A DNA stretch of 64,000 nt. Origin: Gammaproteobacteria bacterium. Lineage in GTDB: Bacteria > Pseudomonadota > Gammaproteobacteria > Pseudomonadales > Azotimanducaceae. The position numbers were made by a program, and so were the translations under genes. Under the pieces are notes generated by a model. The model was not told where the DNA came from. It made no database searches and worked only from the letters and a program-made list of their open reading frames with translations. The stretch's first letter is position 1. Each line of letters begins with the position of its first letter. Location: contig JAJFKA010000131.1 in assembly GCA_021773555.1 (NCBI GenBank), forward strand, positions 1 to 64,000, written 5' to 3'. Below are positions 25,790 to 36,326 of this stretch, piece by piece.

Positions 25790-28087
25790 TCAGGTTGATT
25801 CCCAGAGTATGCCGTTGTCGAACAGTAAACTGATTTCCTCCTGCTGATAACCGAGCTCCGTCAACAGCGTAACGCCATGTTCCCCGGCGATAACTCCGCC
25901 CCGTAAATTGCTCTGGGTGGCACTGAACTGCAGCATGGGATTATGCCGATAGTAGGGGCCAATCTGCCGGTGATGAACCTGGCTCATCAGCGTTGAATCA
26001 GGACTACACTGACGATAGAAGAACCCCGGCAGATTATCATGGTCAGCCGTCACCAGCGGAACGCCTGTACCGGCGAACTGTGTCTGCCACTGGATGGCTG
26101 ACTTCGTAAGAAACAGCGTTTCGAGTGCTGAATCCAGCTCTGGGTCATCACCTGGGTTCAACCCGAACTTGTTAACCAGTTCCGGTTCGCTCAACCGGCA
26201 GAATCCCTGCCATTCCCCGGGTGTTTGCAGCCCGAGAAATATCCAGCCTGCGGACGTCTGATAAAGTCGATAGAGAGGTTGTGGGCCGTTCAGCGATGGA
26301 CCGAGCCCCGGGCGTTGCGGTTTACCCGAATATTCCAGCATGTCGTCAAAATTTGCGTAGGCGTTTGCGATAAACATATCCACGAACACCTGCTGCCCGT
26401 GACCGCTGCGTTCACGCGCCAGCAGGGCAAGCAGACTGGTAGCACTAATTACCAGCGCAGTGTTCGGATCAGGATTGACTTCATTCGCGCGCATTAACCG
26501 ACGCGCTGTTTCGCGTAATCCCGGGAGGTCCAGCAACGATTCTGGCAGGCCGCCTGCCTGATGACCGGCTCCCCCCATTGCAGCTCCCGGGATGGGGTGA
26601 GTGGAAGGGCGTAGTGCGCCGGGTCCGCCGGGTCCGTAGCCATTGGCCGAGATATGGATCAGGCCTGGATTCGTTTTGCATAGGTGTTCATAACTGATGC
26701 CGAGCCTTTCCGGGACGCCCGGTCGGAAGTTGTGAATAAGGATATCGGCCTTGTCTGCCAGCTGTTGCACGATTAGCTGTCCCTGGGGCGTCTTGAGGTC
26801 GACACTGATACTTTCTTTGCCCTGGTTGCAGCGGATCGCACCGATACCACCGGCCATGTGTCGATAAGGGTCACCTCCAATGGCTTCTACCTTGATCACT
26901 CTGGCACCGAGATCAGCCAGGAATGACGCACCGAGCGGTGCTGCGATAATGGTGGCCAGTTCCAGTACGACGACACCGCTCAAGGGACCAGGTTGTAACT
27001 GCCCGGCTTGCTCTGAAGGTGGACGCAGTGCGTCTCGATCAGCAGATTGTGACCAGTCGAAGCCCTGGTCCTGCTTCGCTTCGAAGGTTATCCTCGCCGG
27101 GGTTTTAGTCAGATTTGCCAGGGGTCCGAGTTGCCTTACACCGTCGAGTGTGGCGACATGATTATTCAGCGTCATGTCCGGATCGTGCAGCGCATCCGCT
27201 GCAGACTGGTAGGCGTGTGCGGCGATACTGCCGTCATTGACAAATACTTCCATCCATTCTGAGGATGTGCGGGTTTGCATGGTCGTTAGAATCTGATCAC
27301 GCACTTGTTCGATTTCATCGGGTAGCCCGGCGATCAGGTGCGCGAGACCAATGGCTGTCATAAAATGTTGGAACAGGTGAGGTAAAAGGTTACCGAGCTG
27401 CAACCACTTACCATCCGCGCATTGCACCGGGTGATAGTTAAGTGTGGGCATGATGTTGACGGGGTCAATCTGTGGTAAATGCGGATTGATTTGCATGGCA
27501 AGTGAGGGACCCTGATCGTAGGGTATCAGGCCATGAAGCAAGCTGGTGCGGATCACGCTGCCAGCCCCGCTGTTGCGACGCTTATACACGGCCGCCAGAA
27601 CACCGGATACAATATTCTGACTGGTCGCATGACTGGCTACCGGTACCGCAGCAAAATTTGGCCCCGCCTTGCGGATAATGCCTTCCATGGATTTCATGCG
27701 TCCGGCAACAGCCGCCGCGAGCCCCTCCGATAGTGGCGGTCCATCAGGCGTGCCGAGGCAGGAAATCTCGCAGTAGATCACTTGAGGATTGACTGATAGA
27801 ACCTGTTGTTCACGCAGGGGTTGGTCTTCACCGGGAAATAGAAAGCCATTTGGTAAGGTGGTGATGACAATATCTGCCGAGCGAAGGCATGCATCGAGAT
27901 CGGTGCAGGCTGCTTTTCCTCGCATCCACATACGTGCGCAGGGAACCTGATTCAGATATTGGTACTGCGGATCAGTTATTCTGGAGACTGCCGCACCATA
28001 ATCCGCCAGGATCATCGTCGCCATTCCCCCGGCAGACCCGGAAGTCAGATCCAGGACCTTCAGCCCGGCCAGGGGTTCAGCTGTCAT
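25790..28087 (-). CDS. Tandem CaiB/BaiF-type CoA-transferase fusion
   Basis: 765 residues with two family III CoA-transferase units, about 1-370 and about 375-765. The second unit is complete: LSGVVVLELATIIAAPLGASFLADLGARVIKVE, NFRPGVPERLG, and DPNTALVISATSLLALLARERSGHGQ, where the Asp of DPNT aligns with the catalytic Asp of the family. The first unit has ASHATSQNIVSGVLAAVYKRRNSG at the same place, so Ser replaces Asp and that half is probably not catalytic. It moves CoA between carboxylic acids. Its start overlaps the M16 peptidase stop by 4 bp. Confidence 0.88.
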   Translation of the reverse strand: MTAEPLAGLKVLDLTSGSAGGMATMILADYGAAVSRITDPQYQYLNQVPCARMWMRGKAACTDLDACLRSADIVITTLPNGFLFPGEDQPLREQQVLSVNPQVIYCEISCLGTPDGPPLSEGLAAAVAGRMKSMEGIIRKAGPNFAAVPVASHATSQNIVSGVLAAVYKRRNSGAGSVIRTSLLHGLIPYDQGPSLAMQINPHLPQIDPVNIMPTLNYHPVQCADGKWLQLGNLLPHLFQHFMTAIGLAHLIAGLPDEIEQVRDQILTTMQTRTSSEWMEVFVNDGSIAAHAYQSAADALHDPDMTLNNHVATLDGVRQLGPLANLTKTPARITFEAKQDQGFDWSQSADRDALRPPSEQAGQLQPGPLSGVVVLELATIIAAPLGASFLADLGARVIKVEAIGGDPYRHMAGGIGAIRCNQGKESISVDLKTPQGQLIVQQLADKADILIHNFRPGVPERLGISYEHLCKTNPGLIHISANGYGPGGPGALRPSTHPIPGAAMGGAGHQAGGLPESLLDLPGLRETARRLMRANEVNPDPNTALVISATSLLALLARERSGHGQQVFVDMFIANAYANFDDMLEYSGKPQRPGLGPSLNGPQPLYRLYQTSAGWIFLGLQTPGEWQGFCRLSEPELVNKFGLNPGDDPELDSALETLFLTKSAIQWQTQFAGTGVPLVTADHDNLPGFFYRQCSPDSTLMSQVHHRQIGPYYRHNPMLQFSATQSNLRGGVIAGEHGVTLLTELGYQQEEISLLFDNGILWEST

Positions 28088-30822
28088 GGTGCAAGCGCAT
28101 TCCCATCGGAGTCAATCAGCTCGATGGTACCAAATCCCAGTTCCCTGAGCTTCGGCTCAATCACGGCACGGTCGCCGACAACAACCCAGGTTAGTTTTTC
28201 CGGTTGAATGATGCGCTTGCTGATCCGGCGGACCTCATCCAGGGTAAGTGCCTGCACTTCGGCAGCGTACTCATTGAAGTAACTATCCGGTAATGCGTAT
28301 TGGACAATCTGGGAAATAGATCCGAGGACTGCGCCTGAGGATTCCCAGCGACCTGAAAGTGACAGCGTGTTACTTGCCTTTGATTTGGCCAGTTCCTCTG
28401 CGAGTGCAGGGGAGGCACCGACATAGTCGTTCAACTCGCGCATGACCTCCCGAATTGAATCAGCTGTTTTATCGGTCTGCACGCTTGAGTAGACGAAGAA
28501 GATACGCTGTCCTTTGGCGTTGAATAGTCCGCTTTGTGCACCGTATGACCAGCCTTTGTCTTCGCGAAGATTCATGTTGATGCGGGATGTGGAAAGCCCC
28601 CCAATAATATCGTTCATTGCTTCCGTTGCAATTTCGTCAGGGTTGGCTTTCGGCGTTGCCAGAGAAGCGGCGAACAGAATTGACTGTTCCGAACCGGGTC
28701 GGTCAACCAGATACAGGCTGATGTGGTCCGGTTTCGAAACCTCGCTGATATTTTTTGTTGGGATTGGGCCTGGCTTCCACTTGCCGAAGGCTTGTTCCAA
28801 CTTTGGCAGCAGCAAGGCCAGGGTTGTGTCGCCGACCACCACCAGCGTGGCATGATCTGCTTTGAACCAGGTACTGTGAAAATCTCTGATCTCCGGCAAG
28901 GTGATAGTACTGACGGAAGCCGTGGTACCAGAGCCGGTTCGTGGGTTACCGTATGCATGCGCTTTACCATACAGGATCTGTGGTAATACCCGCTGGGCCA
29001 TCGCGATGGGACTCTGTTGTTCCCGGGTGATCGCGGTCAACATCTGCAATCTCAGGCGCTCGAGTTCTTTCTCGGGAAAGGAAGGATTTAGCACCACATC
29101 AGCGTACACTGCGAGGGAATCGTTGAGGGTACTACTCAAGGTGGATAAGGTAACAAACGATGTGTCCAGGTTTGATCCCGCACCAATGCTCGCACCCAGC
29201 ATGATCAGTTCTTCGTTGATGGTAAGTGCGTCACGGCGTGTGGTTCCCTCATCAAGCATGCTCATGGCGAGCTTGGCGGTGCCCGGCTTGCCGAACTGGT
29301 CTGATGCAAATCCGGCGTCGATGGATAGCTGCATTTTGACCACAGGAATGGTGTCTCGCCGGGCGAAAATAACGTTCAACCCGTTACTCAGTGCGGCGCG
29401 TTCGAAGCTATCAAACTTTGCCAGTGGCGGCTCCCCGGGTTCAGGAATGCCACTGCGATCGACTGTTGAATCCGCGGCCTGCATGGCAGGAAACGGACGA
29501 ATTTCGAGTTGATACTGGCCATCGGAAAGCCACTCAATTGCAGCGGACCTGAGGTCGTCCCGGGTTGCGGATTTAATCCATTCGAGTTCTTTTTTGTAAA
29601 AAGTTGGATCGCCGTTATAGATGTAATTGGAGGCAAGTAAATCAGATTTTCCACCGAAACCGCCGACGTTCTCCAGGGCCTGAACGAAACCGCTGATGTT
29701 TTGGATCTTGATGCGCGCCAGTTCTTTTTTGGTTAGTCCTTTACTGAGAAACCTGGCCAGTTCCTCATTGATGATTGCGTTGACGCGATCAACGTCGCCA
29801 CCGGGGTTCACCATTGCCGAGATTTCGAAGGTGCCTGCGATTTCGTACCCGGAAACGTATGCGCTGACGCTGGAGACCAGTTGTTCATCATAAACCAGCC
29901 GTTTGTACAGTCGGGAATTCTTACCGCTGGTTAATGCATCGCCCACCATGCTCAGATAATTGGACGCTCTGGTGCTGTGTCCCGGTATGTTCCAGGACTT
30001 CAGCAGCATGGTTTGCGGAACGCGATCAAAGGAGACCTGCTTCATGGTCCCGGTGAGCTTTGCCACGAAGGATTCGTGCCGGGTGATCGGCGGGCCTGGT
30101 TTGATTTCCCCGAAATAATGTTCAACCCGTGTAATCACCGAAGCCGTGTTGACGTCACCGGCAACCACAATCACGGTATTCGCTGCGCCGTAGTATTTGT
30201 TGAACCACTCATGAACATCTTCCAGACTGGCGGCATCCAGATCCTCCATTGAACCGATGGGTAACCACGAATATGGGTGACCAGCAGGGTAGATATTTTT
30301 ATACTGGATATCAGCGCCTTTGCCGTAGGGACCGTTCTCACCCTGGCGTTTTTCGTTTTTGACGACGTCGCGTTGTTCGTCCAGTTTCTCCTGGGTTATT
30401 GCGCCCAGGAGGTTGCCCATGCGATCGGATTCCAGCCATAAAATAGCGTCCAGGGCGTTGACCGGTACGTTTTGAAAGTAGTTGGTACGATCAAAACTGG
30501 TGGTGCCATTAAGCGTCGTGGCACCTAGTTTTTCGGTTGCCCTGAAGTAATCATCATCGTAATTTTCGCTGCCGTTAAACATCAAATGCTCGAACAAGTG
30601 GGCGAATCCCGTCTTCCCCTGAACTTCATTTTTAGAGCCCACGTGATACCAGACGTTTACAGCTGCAATGGGTGCCTTGTGATCTTCATGGACGATCAGC
30701 GTCAGCCCGTTATCGAGCGTATGCAGGGTGTAAGGGATATCGACGTCAATATCGAAAGGATCGGTAGCAGCCGATGCCGTTGCGTGAAGAATCAAAAGTA
30801 CGAACGTTAAAATAATGCGCAT
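28084..30822 (-). CDS. Exported M16-family zinc peptidase (pitrilysin-like)
   Basis: 912 residues from the ATG at 30822, which has AAGGCAG upstream; a longer frame adds 25 residues before the signal peptide. Signal peptide MRIILTFVLLILHATASA. The zinc motif HxxEH is HLFEH (His75, Glu78, His79) and Glu157 (VKNEKRQ) is the expected third ligand. The C-terminal half is a second, inactive M16 unit, as usual. These periplasmic peptidases degrade peptides and short proteins. The gene is the first of a two-gene unit with the CaiB/BaiF fusion, an unexplained pairing. Confidence 0.93.
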   Translation of the reverse strand: MRIILTFVLLILHATASAATDPFDIDVDIPYTLHTLDNGLTLIVHEDHKAPIAAVNVWYHVGSKNEVQGKTGFAHLFEHLMFNGSENYDDDYFRATEKLGATTLNGTTSFDRTNYFQNVPVNALDAILWLESDRMGNLLGAITQEKLDEQRDVVKNEKRQGENGPYGKGADIQYKNIYPAGHPYSWLPIGSMEDLDAASLEDVHEWFNKYYGAANTVIVVAGDVNTASVITRVEHYFGEIKPGPPITRHESFVAKLTGTMKQVSFDRVPQTMLLKSWNIPGHSTRASNYLSMVGDALTSGKNSRLYKRLVYDEQLVSSVSAYVSGYEIAGTFEISAMVNPGGDVDRVNAIINEELARFLSKGLTKKELARIKIQNISGFVQALENVGGFGGKSDLLASNYIYNGDPTFYKKELEWIKSATRDDLRSAAIEWLSDGQYQLEIRPFPAMQAADSTVDRSGIPEPGEPPLAKFDSFERAALSNGLNVIFARRDTIPVVKMQLSIDAGFASDQFGKPGTAKLAMSMLDEGTTRRDALTINEELIMLGASIGAGSNLDTSFVTLSTLSSTLNDSLAVYADVVLNPSFPEKELERLRLQMLTAITREQQSPIAMAQRVLPQILYGKAHAYGNPRTGSGTTASVSTITLPEIRDFHSTWFKADHATLVVVGDTTLALLLPKLEQAFGKWKPGPIPTKNISEVSKPDHISLYLVDRPGSEQSILFAASLATPKANPDEIATEAMNDIIGGLSTSRINMNLREDKGWSYGAQSGLFNAKGQRIFFVYSSVQTDKTADSIREVMRELNDYVGASPALAEELAKSKASNTLSLSGRWESSGAVLGSISQIVQYALPDSYFNEYAAEVQALTLDEVRRISKRIIQPEKLTWVVVGDRAVIEPKLRELGFGTIELIDSDGNALAP

Positions 30823-30990
30823 GGCGGAGTTGCTGCCTTTTTGGGAATCGTTGATTGTATAGCGTGTTACGCTCACGTGTAAGACGGAATGCAGCACCCC
30901 CTTTATGGTAACCGGATTTTATAAAAAGGTTCACCGCATCAAGGTTCGAATGATGCGGGGCACTAATCTTTGAAGAGTCACTACAACAAT

Positions 30991-31902
30991 ATGCTTGAAC
31001 GAACGTCTTTTTCCGGGGCGGGATGCCGCCTTTCAGCGATTAGCACGGATGAAGCCAATGACGGACCGGTGGCTATCGTCTTACATGGTATGCGTGATCA
31101 TGCACTCAGCATGTACCCACTGGTTCACGGCCTCGCTAACTACAGGGTAATTGCACCAGATTTGCGTGGCCATGGCATGAGCGACAAACCAGGGATATAC
31201 ACGCTGGCTCACTTTGTTGCGGACCTTGACTGCCTGTTCGAGGCCGCTCGAATCGATTCCGCCGTGTTGATCGGACACAGTCTGGGCGGGCATATCGTCA
31301 GCCGGTTTACCGCGACCTATCCCGAACGGGTCAGTCGGCTGGTGCTCATTGACGGTATGGGTCCGCCGGGCGAGGAAACGCAGTCCGGTCTTTCAGGGCA
31401 GGCGGCCACCTGGCAACGTAATATTGGGATGCTGCGTGCCACAAAGATGAAACGCGCAATGCCGGGAGTCGCTGACGCCCTGCAGCGACTCAGCAAGAAT
31501 AATCCGTTGTTGGATGAAGCCAGCGCCAGACGAATCGTTGAAAATGGCGTTGACGTCGAGGCGGACGGCAGCGTTTTCTGGAAATGGGATCCTGCAGTGG
31601 ATATGGTCTGGTCAACGTTTTCTCAGGATGAAGCCGCCGCTGCTTATGAGTTGATCACCTGTCCGGTTCAGGTGATCACCGGTGAAAATTCGCTGGACTA
31701 CTGGCAGATGAATCGAGAGGACCTGGCGGGCCGGCAGGATTTGCATGACCGGGAAATCGCTCGAAAATGCGCCTTGTTTACGGATGCAGAGCACGTGGTG
31801 ATCGGTGGCGCAGGACACATGATTCATTACGATGAACCCCGGATGCTGAGCAAGACCATCCTTGATTTTTTGGGGACAGCTAAAAGCGCCGGGGCGGCTT
31901 AG
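30991..31902 (+). CDS. Alpha/beta hydrolase
   Basis: 303 residues from the ATG at 30991; an in-frame TTG 21 bp upstream is less likely. The oxyanion strand is VLHGMRDHA, the nucleophile is Ser97 in GHSLGG, the acid is probably the Asp/Glu of VITGENS, and the catalytic His is in GGAGHMIHYDEP. It resembles cytoplasmic esterases or C-C hydrolases. The substrate is unknown. Its stop overlaps the stop of the RND permease by 3 bp on the opposite strand. Confidence 0.9.
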   Translation: MLERTSFSGAGCRLSAISTDEANDGPVAIVLHGMRDHALSMYPLVHGLANYRVIAPDLRGHGMSDKPGIYTLAHFVADLDCLFEAARIDSAVLIGHSLGGHIVSRFTATYPERVSRLVLIDGMGPPGEETQSGLSGQAATWQRNIGMLRATKMKRAMPGVADALQRLSKNNPLLDEASARRIVENGVDVEADGSVFWKWDPAVDMVWSTFSQDEAAAAYELITCPVQVITGENSLDYWQMNREDLAGRQDLHDREIARKCALFTDAEHVVIGGAGHMIHYDEPRMLSKTILDFLGTAKSAGAA

Positions 31903-34900
31903 CTACCAGCACTCGAATTCAGGGTCCTGGTTTTGGAATGATGTTCCACCAGCGCCGGATCGATTTCCGTATCGAGCCCGCAGAAGTGAAGCCAGTCCTC
32001 CAGCATGAGGTAAAGGCTCGGGACCAGGAACAAGGTGATGACCGTGGAGAACAGCACGCCGAATGCCAGCGAGATGGCCATGGGAATGAACATAAAGGTT
32101 TCCGGGTCGGTGTTAGTCATCAGCGGTACCAGCCCGACAAAGGTTGTCGCTGAAGTCAGTACGATGGGTCTGAATCTGACCACCCCCGCGTTGGAAACTG
32201 CCTCGAACATGGGTACACCCTGGCGACGTTGGCGATTAATGTAATCCACCAGCACGAGCGATGAGTTTACGACAACGCCGGACAGGGCAATGATGCCCAG
32301 CATCGAGAAGAAAATAAGATTCCATCCCATGATGTAATGGCCGACGATTGCACCTACTGCCCCAAAAGGAATCACGCTCATAATTACCAGCGGTTGCATG
32401 TAGCTTTTAAGCGGGACCGCCAGAAGGGCAAAAATGATCATCAGGGCGATGGGCACCGTGGCAGCGATACTACCCATGGCTTTGTCGCGCTCTTCCTGTT
32501 CACCACTTTTGGAATATCTGACACCGGGAAACAATGAATTACGGCAGCGATCCTTGCGATCGCCGAGGCTTGAGCCGGATTCGCAGATAGACTTTTCTAC
32601 TGCCCGAATCACCTCTTCAGGAGCAGCGGCACTCCGGTCGATGTCACCTTTGACTTCCACAACTCGCTGCTGGTCCTGGCGTCGAATGGAGGAATATCCG
32701 TTTCCGTAAGTGACTGCGGCGACGCTCGAAAAGGGCACTTCTATCCCGTCGCTGTTTCGAATCCGCATGTCTTCGAGATTGCCGAGTGATTTCCGTTCCG
32801 ATTCGGGGTAGCGCACCATGACCCGCACGTCGTCGGTACCCCGTTGGATCCTTTGTGCTTCCTCGCCATAGAATGACTGGCGAACCTGTCGGGCCAGATC
32901 GTTGAGCGTCAGACCCAGGGGTTTGGCCTCAGGCAGGATGTCCAGCTTGATTTCCTGCTTACCTGCGCGGAATGAATCAGACAGATCGAGCACGCCGGGG
33001 TACTTGCCCAGTTCACCGCGCAGATGAGCGGCGGCATCCCGAAGTTCTTCAACATTACGGCCACGCAGTTGCAGGGAAATAGGGTCACCAGCGCTGAATG
33101 AATTGGCGTTGAATTGCAGTTCGATAGCATCCGGAATCTTCCCGGCCAGCACTCGCCAGCGATCAGAAATCCGGGTTGAGGTCCAGCCTGGGCGCTCCTC
33201 AATGGGCACGAGATCGATGACCACTTCAGCCAGGTGGCTACCACCGGCAGTCCGGGTTGGCGGTCCATTGCTCCGTGCGGCGTTGATCCCGATGGACTCG
33301 AATACATGCCTGATCGCATGGCGATCGCCCATAAATCCCAGATCCTGGTCAATTTCATCCTTGAGTTTCAACGCCGCTTCCCGAATCTGATTTGCACCGT
33401 CAGCAGTGAGTTCAACATTGATACCCTCCGGCATGGTCAGGGTTGCGTACACCCGATCGCCGTCGATCGCAGGAAAGAACTGAAAGATCACGCGACCGCT
33501 GGCGATTAACGCGATCGCCATGATCAGCACGGCAGTCGCCACGGCCCAGGTAACCCATCGCCACTCAAGTGTTTTCATGAGGAGCGGTTTGTACGTCTGG
33601 TGGGCAATCGTTTCCAGCCCGTTGGCGAAGAATCCCTGGAACTTAATCCACTTTTTAACCGCGCTCGACTGGCTGAACAGATAACCTTCTGTTTTACGGT
33701 GTGCCAGGTGAGTCGGCAGAATCAGCAGGCACTCCAGCAAGCTGAATAACAGACAGATCACCACAACCCAGCCGATGATCGAGAAAAATGAACCCATGCG
33801 ACCCTCAATCAGCAGTATCGGGAGAAACGCTGCCATCGTGGTCAGTACCCCAAAGAACACCGGAACAAGTACTTCCTGGGTACCGGCAACGGCAGCGTCA
33901 CGATGATTGGTATCGGTGGATTCGTGGCTGTAAACACGCTCGCCGATAACGATGGCATCATCAACCACGATGCCGAGCACCAGGATAAACGCCAGCACTG
34001 TTAATGAACTGATGTTGATACCGGCGACTGGAAACATCCAGATGGCTCCAAGAATGGCGATCGGGATACCGGCAGCTACCCAGAGCGCAACCTTGAAGCG
34101 CAAAAACAGGGTAAGCACGATCAACACCAGTGCGAGTCCAGCCCAGGCATTCCGGGTAAGCGCGGATATTCTGCGATCCAGCGGGATAGATTCATCAATC
34201 CACACGGATAACTCGATACCCCTGGGCAGGTACGGGCGTTTGTTGTTGATATAGGTCTTAACTGCGTCCGCGGAGGTAACCGTGTCTTCTTCTCCGACGC
34301 GATAGACGGTCACCATTACTGCACGCTCGCCGTCGAATCTGGCGCGGAGATAGCCTTCCTCGAAGGCGTCCCTGACGTTAGCAATTTCGCCCAGGGTGAG
34401 TTTTGTCCCATCCGGTTGCGTTACCACAACGATATTTTCGTATTCGTAACCGCGGTACGCCTGGCCTTTGCTACGCAGCAACACTTCGCCACCGGCAGTT
34501 TTGATCGATCCGCCCGGCAGGTCCAGCGATGAGCGCCTGATCGCGTCGGCAATTGAAGTCATCGTCAGGTTGTATTGCCGCAGCATCTGCTCGCTGACTT
34601 CGATCGAAATCTCCCAGGGACGGGCGTAGTTAACGGCAACCTGGGAGATGCCATCCAGTGTGGCGATTTCATCACGAATCTCTTCGGCTAACAGCTTAAG
34701 GGTGGTTTCATCGGTTCTGCCGTTAAGCACCACGGAGATCGTCTGACCGCGAAACTGGAGCGACGAAACGATGGGTTTCTCGGTTTCTGCCGGAAATGTA
34801 GAGATGGCATCAACTTTACCCTTGATGTCGTTCAGCGCTGTTGTGATGACCGTATCCGGGAGCAGTTCCAGGGTGACGCTGCACATACCCTCATTGGAGG

Positions 34901-35150
34901 TAGAGCGCATTTTGTCGATGCCGTCGACTCCCTCTATTGCTTCTTCAATCCTGATACATACAGCTTGTTCTACCTCTTCGGGCGCCGCACCCAGATAGGG
35001 AACCTGCACCAGCACGATGCCCGGTTCGATGTTGGGAAATTCCTCTTTGTGCATTGTCAGGAGTGCGATCACTCCTCCGGCGATGAATATCCACATGAGT
35101 AGATTGGCCGCGACAGGATTATCGACGAACCACGCGATAGGTCGTCCCAT
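31899..35150 (-). CDS. RND efflux permease
   Basis: 1083 residues, with twelve predicted membrane helices and two large periplasmic loops. The N-terminus WFVDNPVAANLLMWIFIAGGV and the proton-relay Asp pair in TM4 (LGIVVDDAIVIGE) are those of HAE-type resistance-nodulation-division pumps. The branch resembles pumps of unknown substrate common in marine gammaproteobacteria. GGAG precedes the ATG at 35150. It is co-directional with the adaptor gene 18 bp upstream; no outer-membrane partner is adjacent. Confidence 0.94.
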   Translation of the reverse strand: MGRPIAWFVDNPVAANLLMWIFIAGGVIALLTMHKEEFPNIEPGIVLVQVPYLGAAPEEVEQAVCIRIEEAIEGVDGIDKMRSTSNEGMCSVTLELLPDTVITTALNDIKGKVDAISTFPAETEKPIVSSLQFRGQTISVVLNGRTDETTLKLLAEEIRDEIATLDGISQVAVNYARPWEISIEVSEQMLRQYNLTMTSIADAIRRSSLDLPGGSIKTAGGEVLLRSKGQAYRGYEYENIVVVTQPDGTKLTLGEIANVRDAFEEGYLRARFDGERAVMVTVYRVGEEDTVTSADAVKTYINNKRPYLPRGIELSVWIDESIPLDRRISALTRNAWAGLALVLIVLTLFLRFKVALWVAAGIPIAILGAIWMFPVAGINISSLTVLAFILVLGIVVDDAIVIGERVYSHESTDTNHRDAAVAGTQEVLVPVFFGVLTTMAAFLPILLIEGRMGSFFSIIGWVVVICLLFSLLECLLILPTHLAHRKTEGYLFSQSSAVKKWIKFQGFFANGLETIAHQTYKPLLMKTLEWRWVTWAVATAVLIMAIALIASGRVIFQFFPAIDGDRVYATLTMPEGINVELTADGANQIREAALKLKDEIDQDLGFMGDRHAIRHVFESIGINAARSNGPPTRTAGGSHLAEVVIDLVPIEERPGWTSTRISDRWRVLAGKIPDAIELQFNANSFSAGDPISLQLRGRNVEELRDAAAHLRGELGKYPGVLDLSDSFRAGKQEIKLDILPEAKPLGLTLNDLARQVRQSFYGEEAQRIQRGTDDVRVMVRYPESERKSLGNLEDMRIRNSDGIEVPFSSVAAVTYGNGYSSIRRQDQQRVVEVKGDIDRSAAAPEEVIRAVEKSICESGSSLGDRKDRCRNSLFPGVRYSKSGEQEERDKAMGSIAATVPIALMIIFALLAVPLKSYMQPLVIMSVIPFGAVGAIVGHYIMGWNLIFFSMLGIIALSGVVVNSSLVLVDYINRQRRQGVPMFEAVSNAGVVRFRPIVLTSATTFVGLVPLMTNTDPETFMFIPMAISLAFGVLFSTVITLFLVPSLYLMLEDWLHFCGLDTEIDPALVEHHSKTRTLNSSAGS

Positions 35151-35168
35151 GGTGTTTACTCCGAGAGG

Positions 35169-36326
35169 TTATGCCTGAGGGTAGATGGGGGTTACGCGCA
35201 TTCCATCAATGACAGTCTGGATGGGCGACACATTCACGATCTCACCATCCTCGAGACCGGCACTGATAATCACGTTGTCTTGCTCGAATCTCAAAACCTT
35301 CACCGGGCGAAATCGAAGACGATTGTCGGCATCGACCACCAGGACCTGTGCTTGATTGCGCAATGCCGCACGCGGCAGCGAGATGACATTGTCTACTAAT
35401 CTGCCCCGGATCGAGGCAGCGACAAACAGTCCAACCGGCAGGGGTGGTTGATTTCGATCGGTCGAATTTTCAACGCGAACCACGGCGTTTACCATTCGGC
35501 TCCTGGAATCTATTTCTGCTTCGGTCCTGACCAGTTTTCCAGTCCACTGGTATTGCTGACCGCCATACTCGGTGCTCAAAATCACTTCAGGTGCGAGCGC
35601 CGGATCGAGTTCTCCGCGATGTCCCAGCGGTAGATCCAGGTAGGCGAGTTGCCGGTCGGCAACCGGCAATCGAATTTCCACCGAGTCACTGGCGTAAATG
35701 GAAGCAACCGTCTGGCCACGGCTGATGAACTGGCCCAGGTCGACTTTTTCTGAACGGACCAGGCCATCGTAAGGCGCGCGAATCTCGGTTCGCCACAGAT
35801 CTCGTTGCGCCTGTTCCAGTGAAATTTGTGCGTCGAGGAGTGACGCTTCAGCGATGCGCTGGGTACGCAATGCGCTCTCCAGCGTTGATTGGCTGGTCAG
35901 TTTGTTTTTTACCAGTTCCTGCATACGAGTAAGTTCGAACCGGGCATGTTCATCCTCGGCACGCGCACGGGTCACACTGGCCCGATTTCTGGCGACCGCG
36001 GAACGATAGTCCCGGTCGTCGATGCTGAGCAGTATTTCATCGGCTTTGAAATATCCTCCAGGCACGAGGTTGGGCGACATCCACTTCACCCGACCCGTCA
36101 CTTCCGGGACCAGTTCACTCTGGGTTCTCGGCAGAACGCTGCCTTGTGACAATACCTCCAGGCGGGTACTGCCTTTGTGGACTTGAATCACTCTGATGGC
36201 GGTTGATACTTCCTCCGGCTCGATCATTTCCGGTTGTGGCGCGCTGACCACCAGTCCGTAGGCAACGATCACTGCGAAAAACAGCACGGAAACTGTCATT
36301 GCGGCTTTGATCAGATTATTACGCAT
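35169..36326 (-). CDS. RND periplasmic adaptor (membrane-fusion protein)
   Basis: 385 residues from the ATG at 36326, preceded by a perfect AAGGAG. An N-terminal membrane anchor (MRNNLIKAAMTVSVLFFAVIVAYGLVV) is followed by the lipoyl-like half (TGRVKWMSPNLVPGGYFKADEILLSIDD), a helical hairpin (RASVTRARAEDEHARFELTRM) and the second half APYDGLVRSEKVDLGQFIS. It links the RND pump to an outer-membrane channel. It overlaps the upstream regulator gene by 8 bp. Confidence 0.93.
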   Translation of the reverse strand: MRNNLIKAAMTVSVLFFAVIVAYGLVVSAPQPEMIEPEEVSTAIRVIQVHKGSTRLEVLSQGSVLPRTQSELVPEVTGRVKWMSPNLVPGGYFKADEILLSIDDRDYRSAVARNRASVTRARAEDEHARFELTRMQELVKNKLTSQSTLESALRTQRIAEASLLDAQISLEQAQRDLWRTEIRAPYDGLVRSEKVDLGQFISRGQTVASIYASDSVEIRLPVADRQLAYLDLPLGHRGELDPALAPEVILSTEYGGQQYQWTGKLVRTEAEIDSRSRMVNAVVRVENSTDRNQPPLPVGLFVAASIRGRLVDNVISLPRAALRNQAQVLVVDADNRLRFRPVKVLRFEQDNVIISAGLEDGEIVNVSPIQTVIDGMRVTPIYPQA

